A stretch of DNA of 64,000 nt from Actinoplanes solisilvae (GCF_003999975.1 NZ_RJAC01000018.1:124001-188000); one strand, 5' to 3'; numbered from the stretch's first letter, positions 34,904 to 42,948 are shown. Translations and numbers: made by a program. The notes: a model not told the origin generated them from the letters alone.

Positions 34904-35644
34904 TTACTCGCGTTTTCCGATGATCGCGTCACCGAGGTAGCTCCGCACGACGTCGCTGCGCACCGCGTCGGCGTGGGTGTCGTCCTCGGCGATGGCGCTG
35001 CCGTCGGGCTTGGCGGTGAGGCTGTAGATCAGGTAGTGACCGCGTACGTCCCAGGCGAGGTTCGCGGCGGCCCGGCCGATGAGGTTGGACCCGCCCCCGG
35101 CGACCAGACCGCCGAAGCGGCCGTCGCCCTTGTCGATCGCCGTCTTGATGTCGCTCGCCGCCCGCAGTGCCCTGTCCCGGGAGTCGAGGTTGAAGATCCC
35201 GGCGGTGACCGCGACCGCGCCGTCAGCCGACTGCACCGTGGCCCGGACGACCTGGTTGCAGCCGGCCGCGACCAGGTCTTGGGCGACAGCGCCGGTAGCG
35301 GCGGTGCGGCAGTCGGCCGACGACTGTGTCTTGAGGACTTTGTAGGCGCCCGCACTGCCGGGGATCGTAGCTGCGGGGAATGCCTCGGCCACGGTCAGTT
35401 GCCGCGGGTCGGCCCGGCGATCGAGGATCTTGACCTGCGCGGATTCCTCGGCCTGGGCGTCGGCGTGCCTCAGGTACCACCAGCCGCCTCCGCCACCCAG
35501 AGCCAGCACGAGCAGAACGAGCATGACCACCAGTGGCGCCCGGGATCGTCCACTGGGCGGCGCCTTCGTTTCCGGCGCCGGCCGCGGCGGAACCTGGAAG
35601 GTCGCCGGGTGAGATCGGCCACCGTCGCCGTACTCGGAGGTCAT
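34904..35644 (-). CDS. Membrane-anchored hypothetical protein
   Basis: 246 residues: a Pro/Arg-rich cytoplasmic N-terminus (about 1-37), one membrane helix (APLVVMLVLLVLALGGGG), and an extracytoplasmic domain. The latter has a Cys pair (SSADCRTAATG ... LVAAGCNQVV) likely to form a disulfide, and helical segments (RDRALRAASDIKTAIDKG). This layout is frequent among actinomycete surface proteins of unknown function. ATG 35644 precedes the charged N-terminus directly. Confidence 0.75.
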   Translation of the reverse strand: MTSEYGDGGRSHPATFQVPPRPAPETKAPPSGRSRAPLVVMLVLLVLALGGGGGWWYLRHADAQAEESAQVKILDRRADPRQLTVAEAFPAATIPGSAGAYKVLKTQSSADCRTAATGAVAQDLVAAGCNQVVRATVQSADGAVAVTAGIFNLDSRDRALRAASDIKTAIDKGDGRFGGLVAGGGSNLIGRAAANLAWDVRGHYLIYSLTAKPDGSAIAEDDTHADAVRSDVVRSYLGDAIIGKRE

Positions 35645-35845
35645 GGCGCAGAGGCTAACCGAACGCGTTGTCGCCCGAACGGCCTAGCCCACCACTCGGC
35701 GACATGACGAAACGGCCATGGCGAAAACACTGAGAGGCCAGGCATGGCACCCGTTCGTTCAGCGCACACGTGACTACCACCGCGCGGAGGTAGCATGGCG
35801 CGGCTGATCAGCAAGATCAGTCGCCGACCGAAAGCATGGTATCAC

Positions 35846-35953
35846 ATGGGCATCCACATTGGATTGTTCGAAGTGCTCCTTGCCGCGGGATCCATCGTGA
35901 CAATCTTCGCGCTGTCCATCCGGCTGTTCTGGAGACGCGGGATGAAGCCGTGA
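35846..35953 (+). CDS. 35-residue single-helix membrane protein coupled to the glycosyltransferase
   Basis: ATG 35846 encodes MGIHIGLFEVLLAAGS, continuing as a hydrophobic helix (VTIFALSIRLFW) and a basic end (RRGMKP). The TGA at 35951-35953 overlaps the GTG start of the glycosyltransferase (GTGA), the tightest form of translational coupling. Positive charges at the C-terminus predict an N-out/C-in topology. The ribosome binding site is weak (GAAAG). Small membrane subunits accompany several polysaccharide synthases, so it may be an accessory of the enzyme encoded next. I know no named homologue. Confidence 0.55.
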   Translation: MGIHIGLFEVLLAAGSIVTIFALSIRLFWRRGMKP

Positions 35954-37476
35954 CAAAACATGCTAAGTCCGCGCAATGGACTCCGGGCCGGGCCCTGCCC
36001 GCCGTGGTGCTCATGCTCGGTGGTGCATCGCTGTGGCTCTACCACCATGTGACCAAGTTCGAACACTTCGACAGTGATGTGTCGGCGTTCGAGGTGGTTT
36101 ACGCGTTCGCCTTCGTCGTCTTCTTCCTGCAACTGCTACTGGCCACCTTCGACCGTCCGTGGCGGGTCAAGGACTCTGCGCAACTAGCCGAGCTGGACAG
36201 ACTGAAGGTGGTGGCCGTCGTCCCCCTCTACAACGAGGACGTCGACGCCGTCATCGCCACGGTCCGGGGACTGATCGGGCAGACCCGTAAACCGGACGCG
36301 ATCTTCATCCGGGACGACGGCTCGAACAAGGTCGACTACATGGCCACCGAGATGTGGGCGATCGAGGCCTCGAACGCCGAGGGCATCCCGCTGGTCTGGA
36401 TGAAGGACAAGAACCGCGGCAAGCGGGCCACCCACGTGGCCGCGTCGCTGCGCTTCGCCGGCTGGGCGGACGCCTACCTCACCATCGACTCCGACTCGGC
36501 GCTCGCGCCGGACGCCCTCGAGAACCTGTTGCAGCCCCTCGTCGACCCGAAGGTCATGTCGGTCGCCGGGGTGTTCTTCACCTACAACCTCAAGGGTGTC
36601 ATCGCCCGCGGTGTCGACCTGCTCTGCACGGCGTCCCAGCTGACCGACCGCTCCGCCGCCTCGGCGCTGAGCTCGGTGCTGGTCAACTCCGGTGGGCTGA
36701 CCCTCTACCGCGCCCGGGTGATCGACGAGACCCGGCTCGGTTACGTCAACGAAAAGTTCTTCGGCCGGCACGTCGAGTTCTCCGACGACTCCTACCTGAC
36801 GCTGCAGGCCAAGCTGCGTGGCAAGACGGTCCAGCAGGCCAACGCCTTCGCGTTCTGCGTCATGCCGGAGAAGATGTCGAACCACCGGCGGCAGTTCCTG
36901 CGCTGGCTGCGCGGCTCGTTCATCCGCTCGTTCTGGCGCTTCAAGTACCTTCCGCTGGGTTCCGTCGCCTACTGGCTGCACTTCGTCAAGTGGGTGCAGA
37001 CCGTGGCCTCGACGATCGTGGTGGCCTACCTGTTCGTGGTGAAACCGGTCGCCGACACCGTCGACTGGCTGCGCGGCGGCGACACCTCGGCGCTGGTCAA
37101 CGACGCCGAACTGCTCGGATACACCGTCGTCATGCTGATCGTGTTCGGCTACGTCCAGCTGCTGCGCGTGTTCACCGTCCGCCGATCCGATCAGAGCAGA
37201 GCGGCTCAGCTCGGATGGTTCCTGCTGCTCGGACCGGTCGTGACGCTGTGGCAGTGGTCCGTGTTGCGAGTCTGGCGACTGTGGGCCATCGCCTCGTGCA
37301 TGCGTTTCAAGTGGGGCACCCGCCAACAGGTCGAGGTGTCCATCGGGGGTAACCATGAAGAAGTTCTTGCCAATGCTGCTGCTGCTGCTAATGGCTGGAT
37401 GCGCGACGAAACTGCCATCTTCTTTGCAGGGCCGGCAATCCGCGATCAGCGCGACCGATCCGGCTCAGCACGCTAG
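35950..37476 (+). CDS. Hyaluronan-synthase-like processive glycosyltransferase (GT2)
   Basis: 508 residues from GTG 35950. Two N-terminal helices (ALPAVVLMLGGASLWLYHHV, VVYAFAFVVFFLQLLLATF) precede the GT2 core: VVAVVPLYNEDVDAV, IFIRDDGS, the UDP/metal motif LTIDSDSAL (DSD 180-182), the acceptor/base region FSDDSYLTL and QFLRWLRGSF (QxxRW). Helices at the C-terminus form the export channel. Processive enzymes of this kind polymerise and extrude polysaccharide from UDP-sugars. The UDP-sugar dehydrogenase downstream could supply a uronic acid. The last about 40 codons overlap the lipoprotein gene in another frame, and the stretch after VEVSIGG looks non-conserved. Confidence 0.9.
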   Translation: MTKHAKSAQWTPGRALPAVVLMLGGASLWLYHHVTKFEHFDSDVSAFEVVYAFAFVVFFLQLLLATFDRPWRVKDSAQLAELDRLKVVAVVPLYNEDVDAVIATVRGLIGQTRKPDAIFIRDDGSNKVDYMATEMWAIEASNAEGIPLVWMKDKNRGKRATHVAASLRFAGWADAYLTIDSDSALAPDALENLLQPLVDPKVMSVAGVFFTYNLKGVIARGVDLLCTASQLTDRSAASALSSVLVNSGGLTLYRARVIDETRLGYVNEKFFGRHVEFSDDSYLTLQAKLRGKTVQQANAFAFCVMPEKMSNHRRQFLRWLRGSFIRSFWRFKYLPLGSVAYWLHFVKWVQTVASTIVVAYLFVVKPVADTVDWLRGGDTSALVNDAELLGYTVVMLIVFGYVQLLRVFTVRRSDQSRAAQLGWFLLLGPVVTLWQWSVLRVWRLWAIASCMRFKWGTRQQVEVSIGGNHEEVLANAAAAANGWMRDETAIFFAGPAIRDQRDRSGSAR

Positions 37477-38365
37477 CCCGGTCCGGGCCACGGCCGCGAT
37501 GCTGCGGTCGGCCAAGCCCGGCTTCGGCATCACCTCGGAGCGGCCCGCCGCACTCGAGTCCGACCTGACCGCGAAGGAGACGGGCTGCCGCCCGAAATGG
37601 CGGGGTGTGTACGCCTCCCTCGGCGCCCCGTTCGAGCTGTCCCGGCTCACCGAGGCCGCGGGCGTCCCGTTCCTGACGGTGCAGCCGAAGGAACTCGGCT
37701 CGGCGGTCGAGCAGAAGAAGTGGACGCTGGCCTCGACGATCGCCGGGCAGCACGACGCCTCCTTCCGGTCACTGGCCCAGACCGTCATCGAGTACGGCGA
37801 CCTGGTCGTGATCCGATACGCGCCGGAGATGAACGGTGACTGGTCGCCATGGGCGGCCGGCGTCAACGGCAACACCACAGCGCAGTACGTCAAGGCGTGG
37901 CAACACGTCGTGACCTTGTTCCGCAAGGCCGGGGCCACGAACGTGCTGTGGCTGTGGGCGCCCAACATCGCCCGTGGCGCGACCGTCAAAGGATTCAAGC
38001 AGTTCTGGCCCGGCGACAGCTACGTCGACCTGATCGGATTCACCGGCTACGGCGTCGGCAACTCGTACTACGGCTACGAGACCGAGGCCGCCGAGACGTT
38101 CGATCCGACGATGAAGGCGCTTGCCAGGATCACCAAGAAGCCGGTCGTCCTCGCCGAGACCGGGGTCAACGGCGAGCACAAAACCGCATGGATCACCAGC
38201 CTCGGACCCTGGTTGCGCAAGCACCCCAATGTGCTCGGACTCGTCTGGACCGACGAGAAGCCACCGCACTCCAGCGCCGACTGGCGCTTCACCGAGACGC
38301 CGCAGGCCCTGAAGGCCTTCAAGACGTCCCTGGTCCCCCATCTCTCCTGCCTGTCCGGCAGCTGA
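37355..38365 (+). CDS. Lipoprotein with GH26-like beta-mannanase fold
   Basis: 336 residues. The lipoprotein signal is MKKFLPMLLLLLMAGC, with the lipobox Cys16. The catalytic domain shows the GH26-type acid/base region VIRYAPEMNGDWSPWA (Glu in EMNG), VLWLWAPN, and a nucleophile Glu in KPVVLAETG, then LGLVWTDEK. GH26 enzymes cut beta-mannan and related glucans. Within this cluster it may trim or process the polymer made by the preceding synthase. ATG 37355 has GGGGG upstream and sits 122 nt inside the synthase frame. The UDP-sugar dehydrogenase gene follows after 48 bp. Confidence 0.87.
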   Translation: MKKFLPMLLLLLMAGCATKLPSSLQGRQSAISATDPAQHASPVRATAAMLRSAKPGFGITSERPAALESDLTAKETGCRPKWRGVYASLGAPFELSRLTEAAGVPFLTVQPKELGSAVEQKKWTLASTIAGQHDASFRSLAQTVIEYGDLVVIRYAPEMNGDWSPWAAGVNGNTTAQYVKAWQHVVTLFRKAGATNVLWLWAPNIARGATVKGFKQFWPGDSYVDLIGFTGYGVGNSYYGYETEAAETFDPTMKALARITKKPVVLAETGVNGEHKTAWITSLGPWLRKHPNVLGLVWTDEKPPHSSADWRFTETPQALKAFKTSLVPHLSCLSGS

Positions 38366-38413
38366 CCAATCGCCGGCCCTTCCTGGCCGGCTACCCGCAA
38401 CAAAGGAGCGACC

Positions 38414-39673
38414 GTGGCGGTCGACGTAGTCATTCTCGGCCTCGGGTACGTGGGACTCCCCCTCGCCCGCGAGGCGACCCGGGCGGGCCTGTCCGTCCTC
38501 GGATTCGACGTGAACCAAGCGCTGGCCGACAGTCTCAACGCCGGCCGGTCCCACGTCGACGACCTCACCGACGAGGACATCGCCGCCATGATCGGCAGCG
38601 GTTTCCGGGCCACGACCGACGAACGGGAGATCGCCGGGGCCGCGGCCGCCGTGATCTGCGTCCCGACGCCGCTGGCCGAGGGCGACGGCCCGGACCTGCG
38701 CGCGGTCACCGGCGCCACCGAGGCGATCGGCCGCAACATGTGCCGCGGGACACTGGTCGTGCTGGAGTCGACGACCTATCCGGGTACGACCGACGAGGTC
38801 GTACGCCCGCTGTTGGAGAAGCTGTCCGGGCTGACCGCCGGGATCGACTTCAACCTGGCGTTCTCGCCCGAGCGCATCGACCCGGGCAACGAGCGCTTCG
38901 GCGCGGCCAACACCCCCAAGGTGGTCGGCGGCTACACCCCCGGCTGCACCGACCGCGCCGCCGAGTTCTACGGCCGCTTCGTCGACACCGTGGTGCGTAC
39001 GCGGGGAACGCGCGAGGCGGAGACCGCGAAGCTGCTCGAGAACACGTACCGGCATGTGAACATCGCGCTGGTCAACGAGATGGCGCGGTTCTGCCACGAG
39101 CTCGACATCGACCTGTGGGACGTCATCCGGGCCGCGTCGACCAAGCCGTTCGGGTTCCAGGCGTTCTACCCCGGTCCGGGCGTGGGCGGGCACTGCATCC
39201 CGATCGACCCCAACTACCTTTCGCACAACGTACGCACCCGGCTCGGCTACCCGTTCCGTTTCGTGGAGCTCGCCCAGGAGATCAACGCGACGATGCCGGC
39301 CTACGTCGCCCGCCGCGCCCAGAACATCCTCAACGAAGCCGGCCTGGCCACCAACGGCGCGAACGTGCTGCTGCTCGGGGTCACCTACAAGGCCGACATC
39401 GCCGACGAGCGCGAGTCGCCCGCGATCCCGCTCGCCCGTGACCTGCACGGACTCGGAGCGAAGCTCGGCTATCACGACCCCCACGTCGACAACTGGCAGC
39501 CCGGCGTCGACGTCGTCCGCGTCGATGACCTGCACTCCGCGGTCGCCCAGGCCGACCTGGTGATCCTGGTCCAGAGCCACCGCGACTACGACGCGGACAG
39601 CCTCGCCGCGAAGGCGAAACGGTTCTTCGACACCCGCGGCGTCACGCGCGGCGACGACGCGTTCCGCCTCTAG
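38414..39673 (+). CDS. UDP-glucose/UDP-HexNAc 6-dehydrogenase family
   Basis: 419 residues from GTG 38414 (AAAGGAGCG upstream). The N-terminal Rossmann motif is VVILGLGYVGLPLA; CVPTPL and VLESTTYPGT follow. The catalytic Cys lies in GPGVGGHCIPIDP, and the C-terminal UDP-binding half contains LLLGVTYKADIADERESPA. These NAD+-dependent enzymes oxidise C6 of a UDP-sugar to the uronic acid. The GHCIPIDPNYL form is frequent in UDP-HexNAc dehydrogenases (WecC/WbpA side), so the product might be UDP-GlcNAcA/ManNAcA as well as UDP-glucuronate. It probably supplies the synthase at 35950. Confidence 0.93.
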   Translation: MAVDVVILGLGYVGLPLAREATRAGLSVLGFDVNQALADSLNAGRSHVDDLTDEDIAAMIGSGFRATTDEREIAGAAAAVICVPTPLAEGDGPDLRAVTGATEAIGRNMCRGTLVVLESTTYPGTTDEVVRPLLEKLSGLTAGIDFNLAFSPERIDPGNERFGAANTPKVVGGYTPGCTDRAAEFYGRFVDTVVRTRGTREAETAKLLENTYRHVNIALVNEMARFCHELDIDLWDVIRAASTKPFGFQAFYPGPGVGGHCIPIDPNYLSHNVRTRLGYPFRFVELAQEINATMPAYVARRAQNILNEAGLATNGANVLLLGVTYKADIADERESPAIPLARDLHGLGAKLGYHDPHVDNWQPGVDVVRVDDLHSAVAQADLVILVQSHRDYDADSLAAKAKRFFDTRGVTRGDDAFRL

Positions 39674-39689
39674 GACTCTTTTCGGGTAT

Positions 39690-39721
39690 GGCGGCCGCTG
39701 ACGTCAGGACACGCGGCCGCC
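39690..39721. terminator. Bidirectional hairpin between convergent genes
   Basis: GGCGGCCGC and GCGGCCGCC pair over 9 bp around a 14-nt loop; the right arm lies within the last codons of the GH16-like gene. Confidence 0.6.
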
Positions 39722-40423
39722 GGTGATGTCGACCCGATCGATCGACTCGGTGAACTCGCCGGTCAGCGGCTCGGCGCCGGTGACCAGGCGAGGCCCGAGG
39801 ATGAGGCTCATCGGGTCGGTCGGGATGACCGTACGGTCAGTGATGGTCTCGAGCAGGCGGTCGTCGAGCGTGAACGAGACATGCTCGGCGTCGTACTCCA
39901 GAGTCGCCGTGTGGAACTCTCCGTCGTACAGGTCCACCCCGGTGTCGACCCGGACCGAGCTGACCTTGCCGTGCTTGGCGCTCTCGACATAGAGCTGCGA
40001 GTCGGAGAAGGGCTCGTCGGTGGTGAAGCCGAAGTTGACCTCGTTGAACTTGCTGCCGTCGCGGGCCGGTCCGTCGTCCCACAGCGCGGCACCCCACCAG
40101 ACCGGGCGCCCTTCCGGCCGATCAGTGAGCGCGAACCGGACGGTGAAACGGCCCGCGGTGAACCGTTCCGGCTTGTAGACAACCTTCGACCAGGAGCCGG
40201 GATTGTCCGGCTCGACGTCGGGCCGCAGGTGGAACCGGGCCTTGCCGCCGTCCTCGATCGTCGGGCAGCTCTTCTCGCAGCGCCAGACGTTTGCGTTGAG
40301 GGTGTCGAAATTGTCGACGAAACTGTGGGCGGCGGGAGTCTGGCTTTGTGACGCCACGATGATTCCGGCCGCCAGAAGCGCCACCGCCGATCCGCCGGCG
40401 ACACCCCACGCTTTGGAACCCAT
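39704..40423 (-). CDS. Secreted or anchored GH16-like concanavalin-fold protein
   Basis: 239 residues with an N-terminal signal/anchor (AWGVAGGSAVALLAAGIIVA). The rest resembles a GH16/laminarinase jelly-roll: FVDNFDTLNANVWRCE, FTAGRFTVRFALTDRPEG, VWWGAALWDDGP, FHTATLEYDAEHVSFTLDD. In GH16 the catalytic strand reads E-x-D-x-(x)-E; here it is NEVNFGF (Glu128, Asn130, Gly132), so the general Asp and second Glu are missing and it may bind sugar without cutting. ATG 40423 has GAGAGG at good spacing. It is convergent with the UDP-sugar dehydrogenase gene. Confidence 0.75.
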   Translation of the reverse strand: MGSKAWGVAGGSAVALLAAGIIVASQSQTPAAHSFVDNFDTLNANVWRCEKSCPTIEDGGKARFHLRPDVEPDNPGSWSKVVYKPERFTAGRFTVRFALTDRPEGRPVWWGAALWDDGPARDGSKFNEVNFGFTTDEPFSDSQLYVESAKHGKVSSVRVDTGVDLYDGEFHTATLEYDAEHVSFTLDDRLLETITDRTVIPTDPMSLILGPRLVTGAEPLTGEFTESIDRVDITGGRVS

Positions 40424-40472
40424 CCCAGCCTCTCCATGCCTCGCAGCACAAAGTATCTCAGGCCGGTTGTTC

Positions 40473-40511
40473 GCCGCGTCGCCGCACGGCCCCCACGTGC
40501 GGCGACGCGGC
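40473..40511 (-). terminator. Strong hairpin after the secreted-protein pair
   Basis: GCCGCGTCGCCGCAC and GTGCGGCGACGCGGC pair perfectly over 15 bp around a 9-nt loop, 10 bp after the stop at 40522. Confidence 0.75.
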
Positions 40512-40521
40512 CGAGGAGGGC

Positions 40522-40926
40522 TCAGACGCAGTGGTCGTCCCACTGCAGCCAGGTCATACCCTTGTAACCGACCGTGCCGCCCCAGTCGATGCAGGCGCTC
40601 GGCGCATACACATAGACCGGGCCGGCGTACTGGGTGTAGTAGCCCTCGTCGTCGATCCACTCGTTACTGGACGACAGCTTGATCGAGGCTTCCATCCAGT
40701 CGCGCTCGCCGGGGGTGTTGCTGACGACGACGACGCAGTTCCAGCCGTTGTTGTAGGTCAGGAACGCCCGGCCGGTGCCGGTGCCGCCGACGCTCATCGA
40801 GTCGATCTGCCGGTAACCGCTGCCGCACGCACCGTTGTAGGTGGCAGCCTGCGCCGGGACGGCGGTGACAGCGAGCGTGGCGGCGGTGACGGCGACCGCG
40901 GCCGCTGCCTTTCGGAGGGCGCCCAT
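40522..40926 (-). CDS. Small secreted protein resembling spore-associated protein A
   Basis: 134 residues. A signal peptide (GALRKAAAAVAVTAATLAV, cleavage after AQAA) is followed by a beta-rich, Cys-containing mature part: CGSGYRQIDSMSVG, AFLTYNNGWNCVVVVS, YYTQYAGPVYVYAPSACIDWGG. Spacing and composition are like the actinomycete spore-associated protein A group (small exported proteins, function unclear). Three or four Cys suggest disulfides. Its start codon overlaps the stop of the gene at 41357 (TGATG-type), so the pair is coupled. Confidence 0.75.
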   Translation of the reverse strand: MGALRKAAAAVAVTAATLAVTAVPAQAATYNGACGSGYRQIDSMSVGGTGTGRAFLTYNNGWNCVVVVSNTPGERDWMEASIKLSSSNEWIDDEGYYTQYAGPVYVYAPSACIDWGGTVGYKGMTWLQWDDHCV

Positions 40927-41357
40927 CAGCAGACCGTGCTCGTGGAGCCGCCGGTGCTGTTCAGATATCCGGTGACGTGCGTGCAGTGCGCCGCGGTGTT
41001 CGCCGGAGCGCCCCACAGCTCGGCGCGGGTCGTGTTGTTGAGGGTTCCCTCGCCGAGGTCGTCACCGCTCTGGGTGTGGTCGATGACGTGGACGTAGAGG
41101 TCCCAGTTCGAGTGCGTGGCACGGTACTGCTCCCACACGTAGATGTAGGCGTAGTTGTAGCCGCACCCGTAGTACTGCTTGACCGAGGCCGCCTCCATGC
41201 CGCCGACGGTCAGCACCCGGGTGGTGCCGATCTGCCGGACGCTGGAGCAACTGGCCGGGGTGCTGGCCAGGGCAGCGGTGGGGTTGACCACGGTGGCGAC
41301 GCCGGCGGCGGCCACGACGACGGCGGCGCTGGCGAGACTCTTACGAAGAAAGGACAT
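40926..41357 (-). CDS. Small secreted Cys-containing protein
   Basis: 143 residues. The signal peptide (LRKSLASAAVVVAAAGVATVV) is cleaved near ALA-STP. The mature part has CSSVRQIGTTRVLTVGG, VKQYYGCGYNYAYIYVWEQY, LYVHVIDHTQ and a C-terminal Cys; four Cys could form two disulfides. It resembles small secreted actinomycete proteins with a beta-sandwich pattern; no function is assigned. First gene of the two-gene secreted-protein unit ending at 40522. Confidence 0.7.
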   Translation of the reverse strand: MSFLRKSLASAAVVVAAAGVATVVNPTAALASTPASCSSVRQIGTTRVLTVGGMEAASVKQYYGCGYNYAYIYVWEQYRATHSNWDLYVHVIDHTQSGDDLGEGTLNNTTRAELWGAPANTAAHCTHVTGYLNSTGGSTSTVC

Positions 41358-41660
41358 GGCACCCAGGTAACCAGTCGGTCAGCGGCCCGGAACAGGTGTC
41401 GAAACGGCCACCATTCCGTCCCCCGGCCGAATTGGATTGCCCGGCGGCCACTGCGTCCGCCGGGGCCGCGGACGCCAATGAATCGTTGGAGGCGGCCCAG
41501 CTACGCTGCCGAAACATCGGACCACTCAATGCAACAAGCCGTTTCCCTTAATACCTCCAAGGACTCGGTTACGCTCCTGCCAGACGGCCGGTGCCGACAT
41601 GTTGCGCGGGCCTCCCCATTCGTCACAATCCATGCGGTTCACACCGTAGGAGGACCTCGC

Positions 41661-41845
41661 ATGTCCAAATCTCTGGCTCGGCGGCTCGGAACCGGGCGAC
41701 GCTGTACGCCAGTGCGGCGGTACCGGACGGGTCGTACAACCTGGTCGTGGTGAGCAACGGTGCGCCGGACGCCGCCGCCACCGATCCCGACTACTTCCAG
41801 ACTGCCGTGACCAGCAGTTCCGCGTTCACCGTCGGAGCCTTCTGA
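41661..41845 (+). pseudogene. Secreted-protein gene reduced to its start and C-terminus
   Basis: A textbook ribosome binding site (AGGAGG, 41648-41653) precedes ATG 41661, which opens like a signal peptide (MSKSLARRLG) but lacks the hydrophobic core. In the next frame a protein C-terminus is read (LYASAAVPDGSYNLVVVSN ... AFTVGAF) with TGA 41843-41845, followed by a terminator. The middle of the gene is gone and the frame is broken: the third start-plus-end scar in the window. Confidence 0.6.
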
Positions 41846-41858
41846 CCCTTGGCTCGTG

Positions 41859-41896
41859 CGGCCCGGCACCCGGTGGGTGCCGGGCCGTGCCATTTT
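41859..41896 (+). terminator. Intrinsic terminator of the decayed secreted-protein gene
   Basis: CGGCCCGGCACCC and GGGTGCCGGGCCG pair over 13 bp around a 3-nt loop, followed by TGCCATTTT. One of the few hairpins here with a T-tract. Confidence 0.8.
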
Positions 41897-41930
41897 GGAC
41901 AGCGCGGCGTACAGCCACAGTGAGGCCCCC

Positions 41931-42020
41931 AACCTCGGCCGCATCCTGTCCAAGCTCGACCTGCGCGACCGGGGGCAAGCGGTGATCCTGGCCTACGAGT
42001 GCGGCCTGACCCGCGTGCGG
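41931..42020 (+). pseudogene. C-terminal fragment of a NarL-type response regulator
   Basis: The frame reads LGRILSKLDLRDRGQAVILA then YECGLTR, which is the last helix-turn-helix part and end of LuxR/NarL response regulators (compare KLGVRDRAQLVVIAYQCGL at the end of the regulator at 1046). Nothing upstream continues the domain: the terminator at 41859 precedes it. It overlaps the 3' end of the convergent NmrA-like gene. A remnant of a lost regulator. Confidence 0.65.
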
Positions 42021-42868
42021 GCACCTTCGGGGGTGGCGGCGATCGACGACGTTCGTAGCCAATCGCGGAAACTGGTCCCGGTGCGGGCCGCGGGCTGCCG
42101 CCCGTAGCCGTAGACCCCATCGTTCTGTGCCCGCGCCATTTCGGTCAGCGCCGCGACAAAGCTGCCGGACAGGCCGAACCCGTCGAGCATCGATCGATAC
42201 TCCGCGATGCTCTGCTGCCGGTAGGTCACCGGACGGCCCAGCACGTCGGCCATGACCTCGGCCATACCGGCCGGGGTCAGGTCGTCCGGCGACACCAGGG
42301 GGACGCTGTCCTGGCCGGACCACGTGGAGTCGCGGAGCAGCCGGGCGGCGGTCGCGGCGATGTCCTCGGTGGCGGTCAGCGGGAGCGGCCGGTCGGCGTC
42401 CAGCGGCTGCGGGAAGACACCCTCGTCGCGGATCATCCCCGCGCCGGCCAGGAGGTTCTCCATGAAATAGGCCGGTCGCAGTGACCGATAGTCGGCTCCG
42501 GACGCCTCGATGACGTCGTCCATCGCCCACGCGGCGGCCAGGGCGCCGGCCGGCTCGGGGTAGCCGCGGCCGATGCTCGAGACCGCCACGATCCGGCTCG
42601 CGGTGGCCGCGGCCGCCCGGGCGTACGAGACGTACTGCTCGGTGACGTCGGTCGACTGCCGGTCGGGCGGCACCAGCAGGAACAGGCTCCGCGCCCCGTC
42701 GAGCGCCTTGCGCAGTACCGCCGGATCCCGGTGCGACCCGGCCACGACGTCGACTCCGCGGACCTTGGCCGGGTCCCGGGCGATCACCCGTACCGGCTCG
42801 TCCGCCTGACGGAGCAGCTCGACGACGCGTCGGCCTATTTGTCCTGTTGGGGTGGTAACTACGATCAT
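41993..42868 (-). CDS. NmrA-like NAD(P)-binding protein
   Basis: 291 residues from ATG 42868. It starts with a Rossmann motif MIVVTTPTGQIGRRVVELL and RVIARDPAKV, then LFLLVPPDRQSTDV, RIVAVSSIGRG, SLRPAYFMENLL and VPLVSPDDLTPAGMAEVMAD. It matches the atypical SDR group of NmrA/NAD(P)H-quinone reductase-like proteins (QorB-like), which sense or use NAD(P)H. The last residues (AATPEGARTRVRPHS) lie over the response-regulator remnant and may be an extension created when that fragment was joined here. It is divergent from the LysR gene, sharing an inverted repeat. Confidence 0.88.
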   Translation of the reverse strand: MIVVTTPTGQIGRRVVELLRQADEPVRVIARDPAKVRGVDVVAGSHRDPAVLRKALDGARSLFLLVPPDRQSTDVTEQYVSYARAAAATASRIVAVSSIGRGYPEPAGALAAAWAMDDVIEASGADYRSLRPAYFMENLLAGAGMIRDEGVFPQPLDADRPLPLTATEDIAATAARLLRDSTWSGQDSVPLVSPDDLTPAGMAEVMADVLGRPVTYRQQSIAEYRSMLDGFGLSGSFVAALTEMARAQNDGVYGYGRQPAARTGTSFRDWLRTSSIAATPEGARTRVRPHS

Positions 42869-42922
42869 GTGCCCATCCTGCGGCGGTCCCGGTCCGGCCG
42901 GAAGGACCATTCCGGTCACGCT

Positions 42923-42941
42923 CGTTACCCTGGGGGTAACG
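42923..42941. promoter_or_regulatory. Operator in the lysR / NmrA-like divergent region
   Basis: CGTTACCC-TGG-GGGTAACG is a perfect inverted repeat with 8-bp arms, 7 bp before the lysR start and 54 bp before the divergent gene. Its position suggests autorepression by LysR and control of the NmrA-like gene. Confidence 0.65.
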
Positions 42942-42948
42942 TGGGCTC

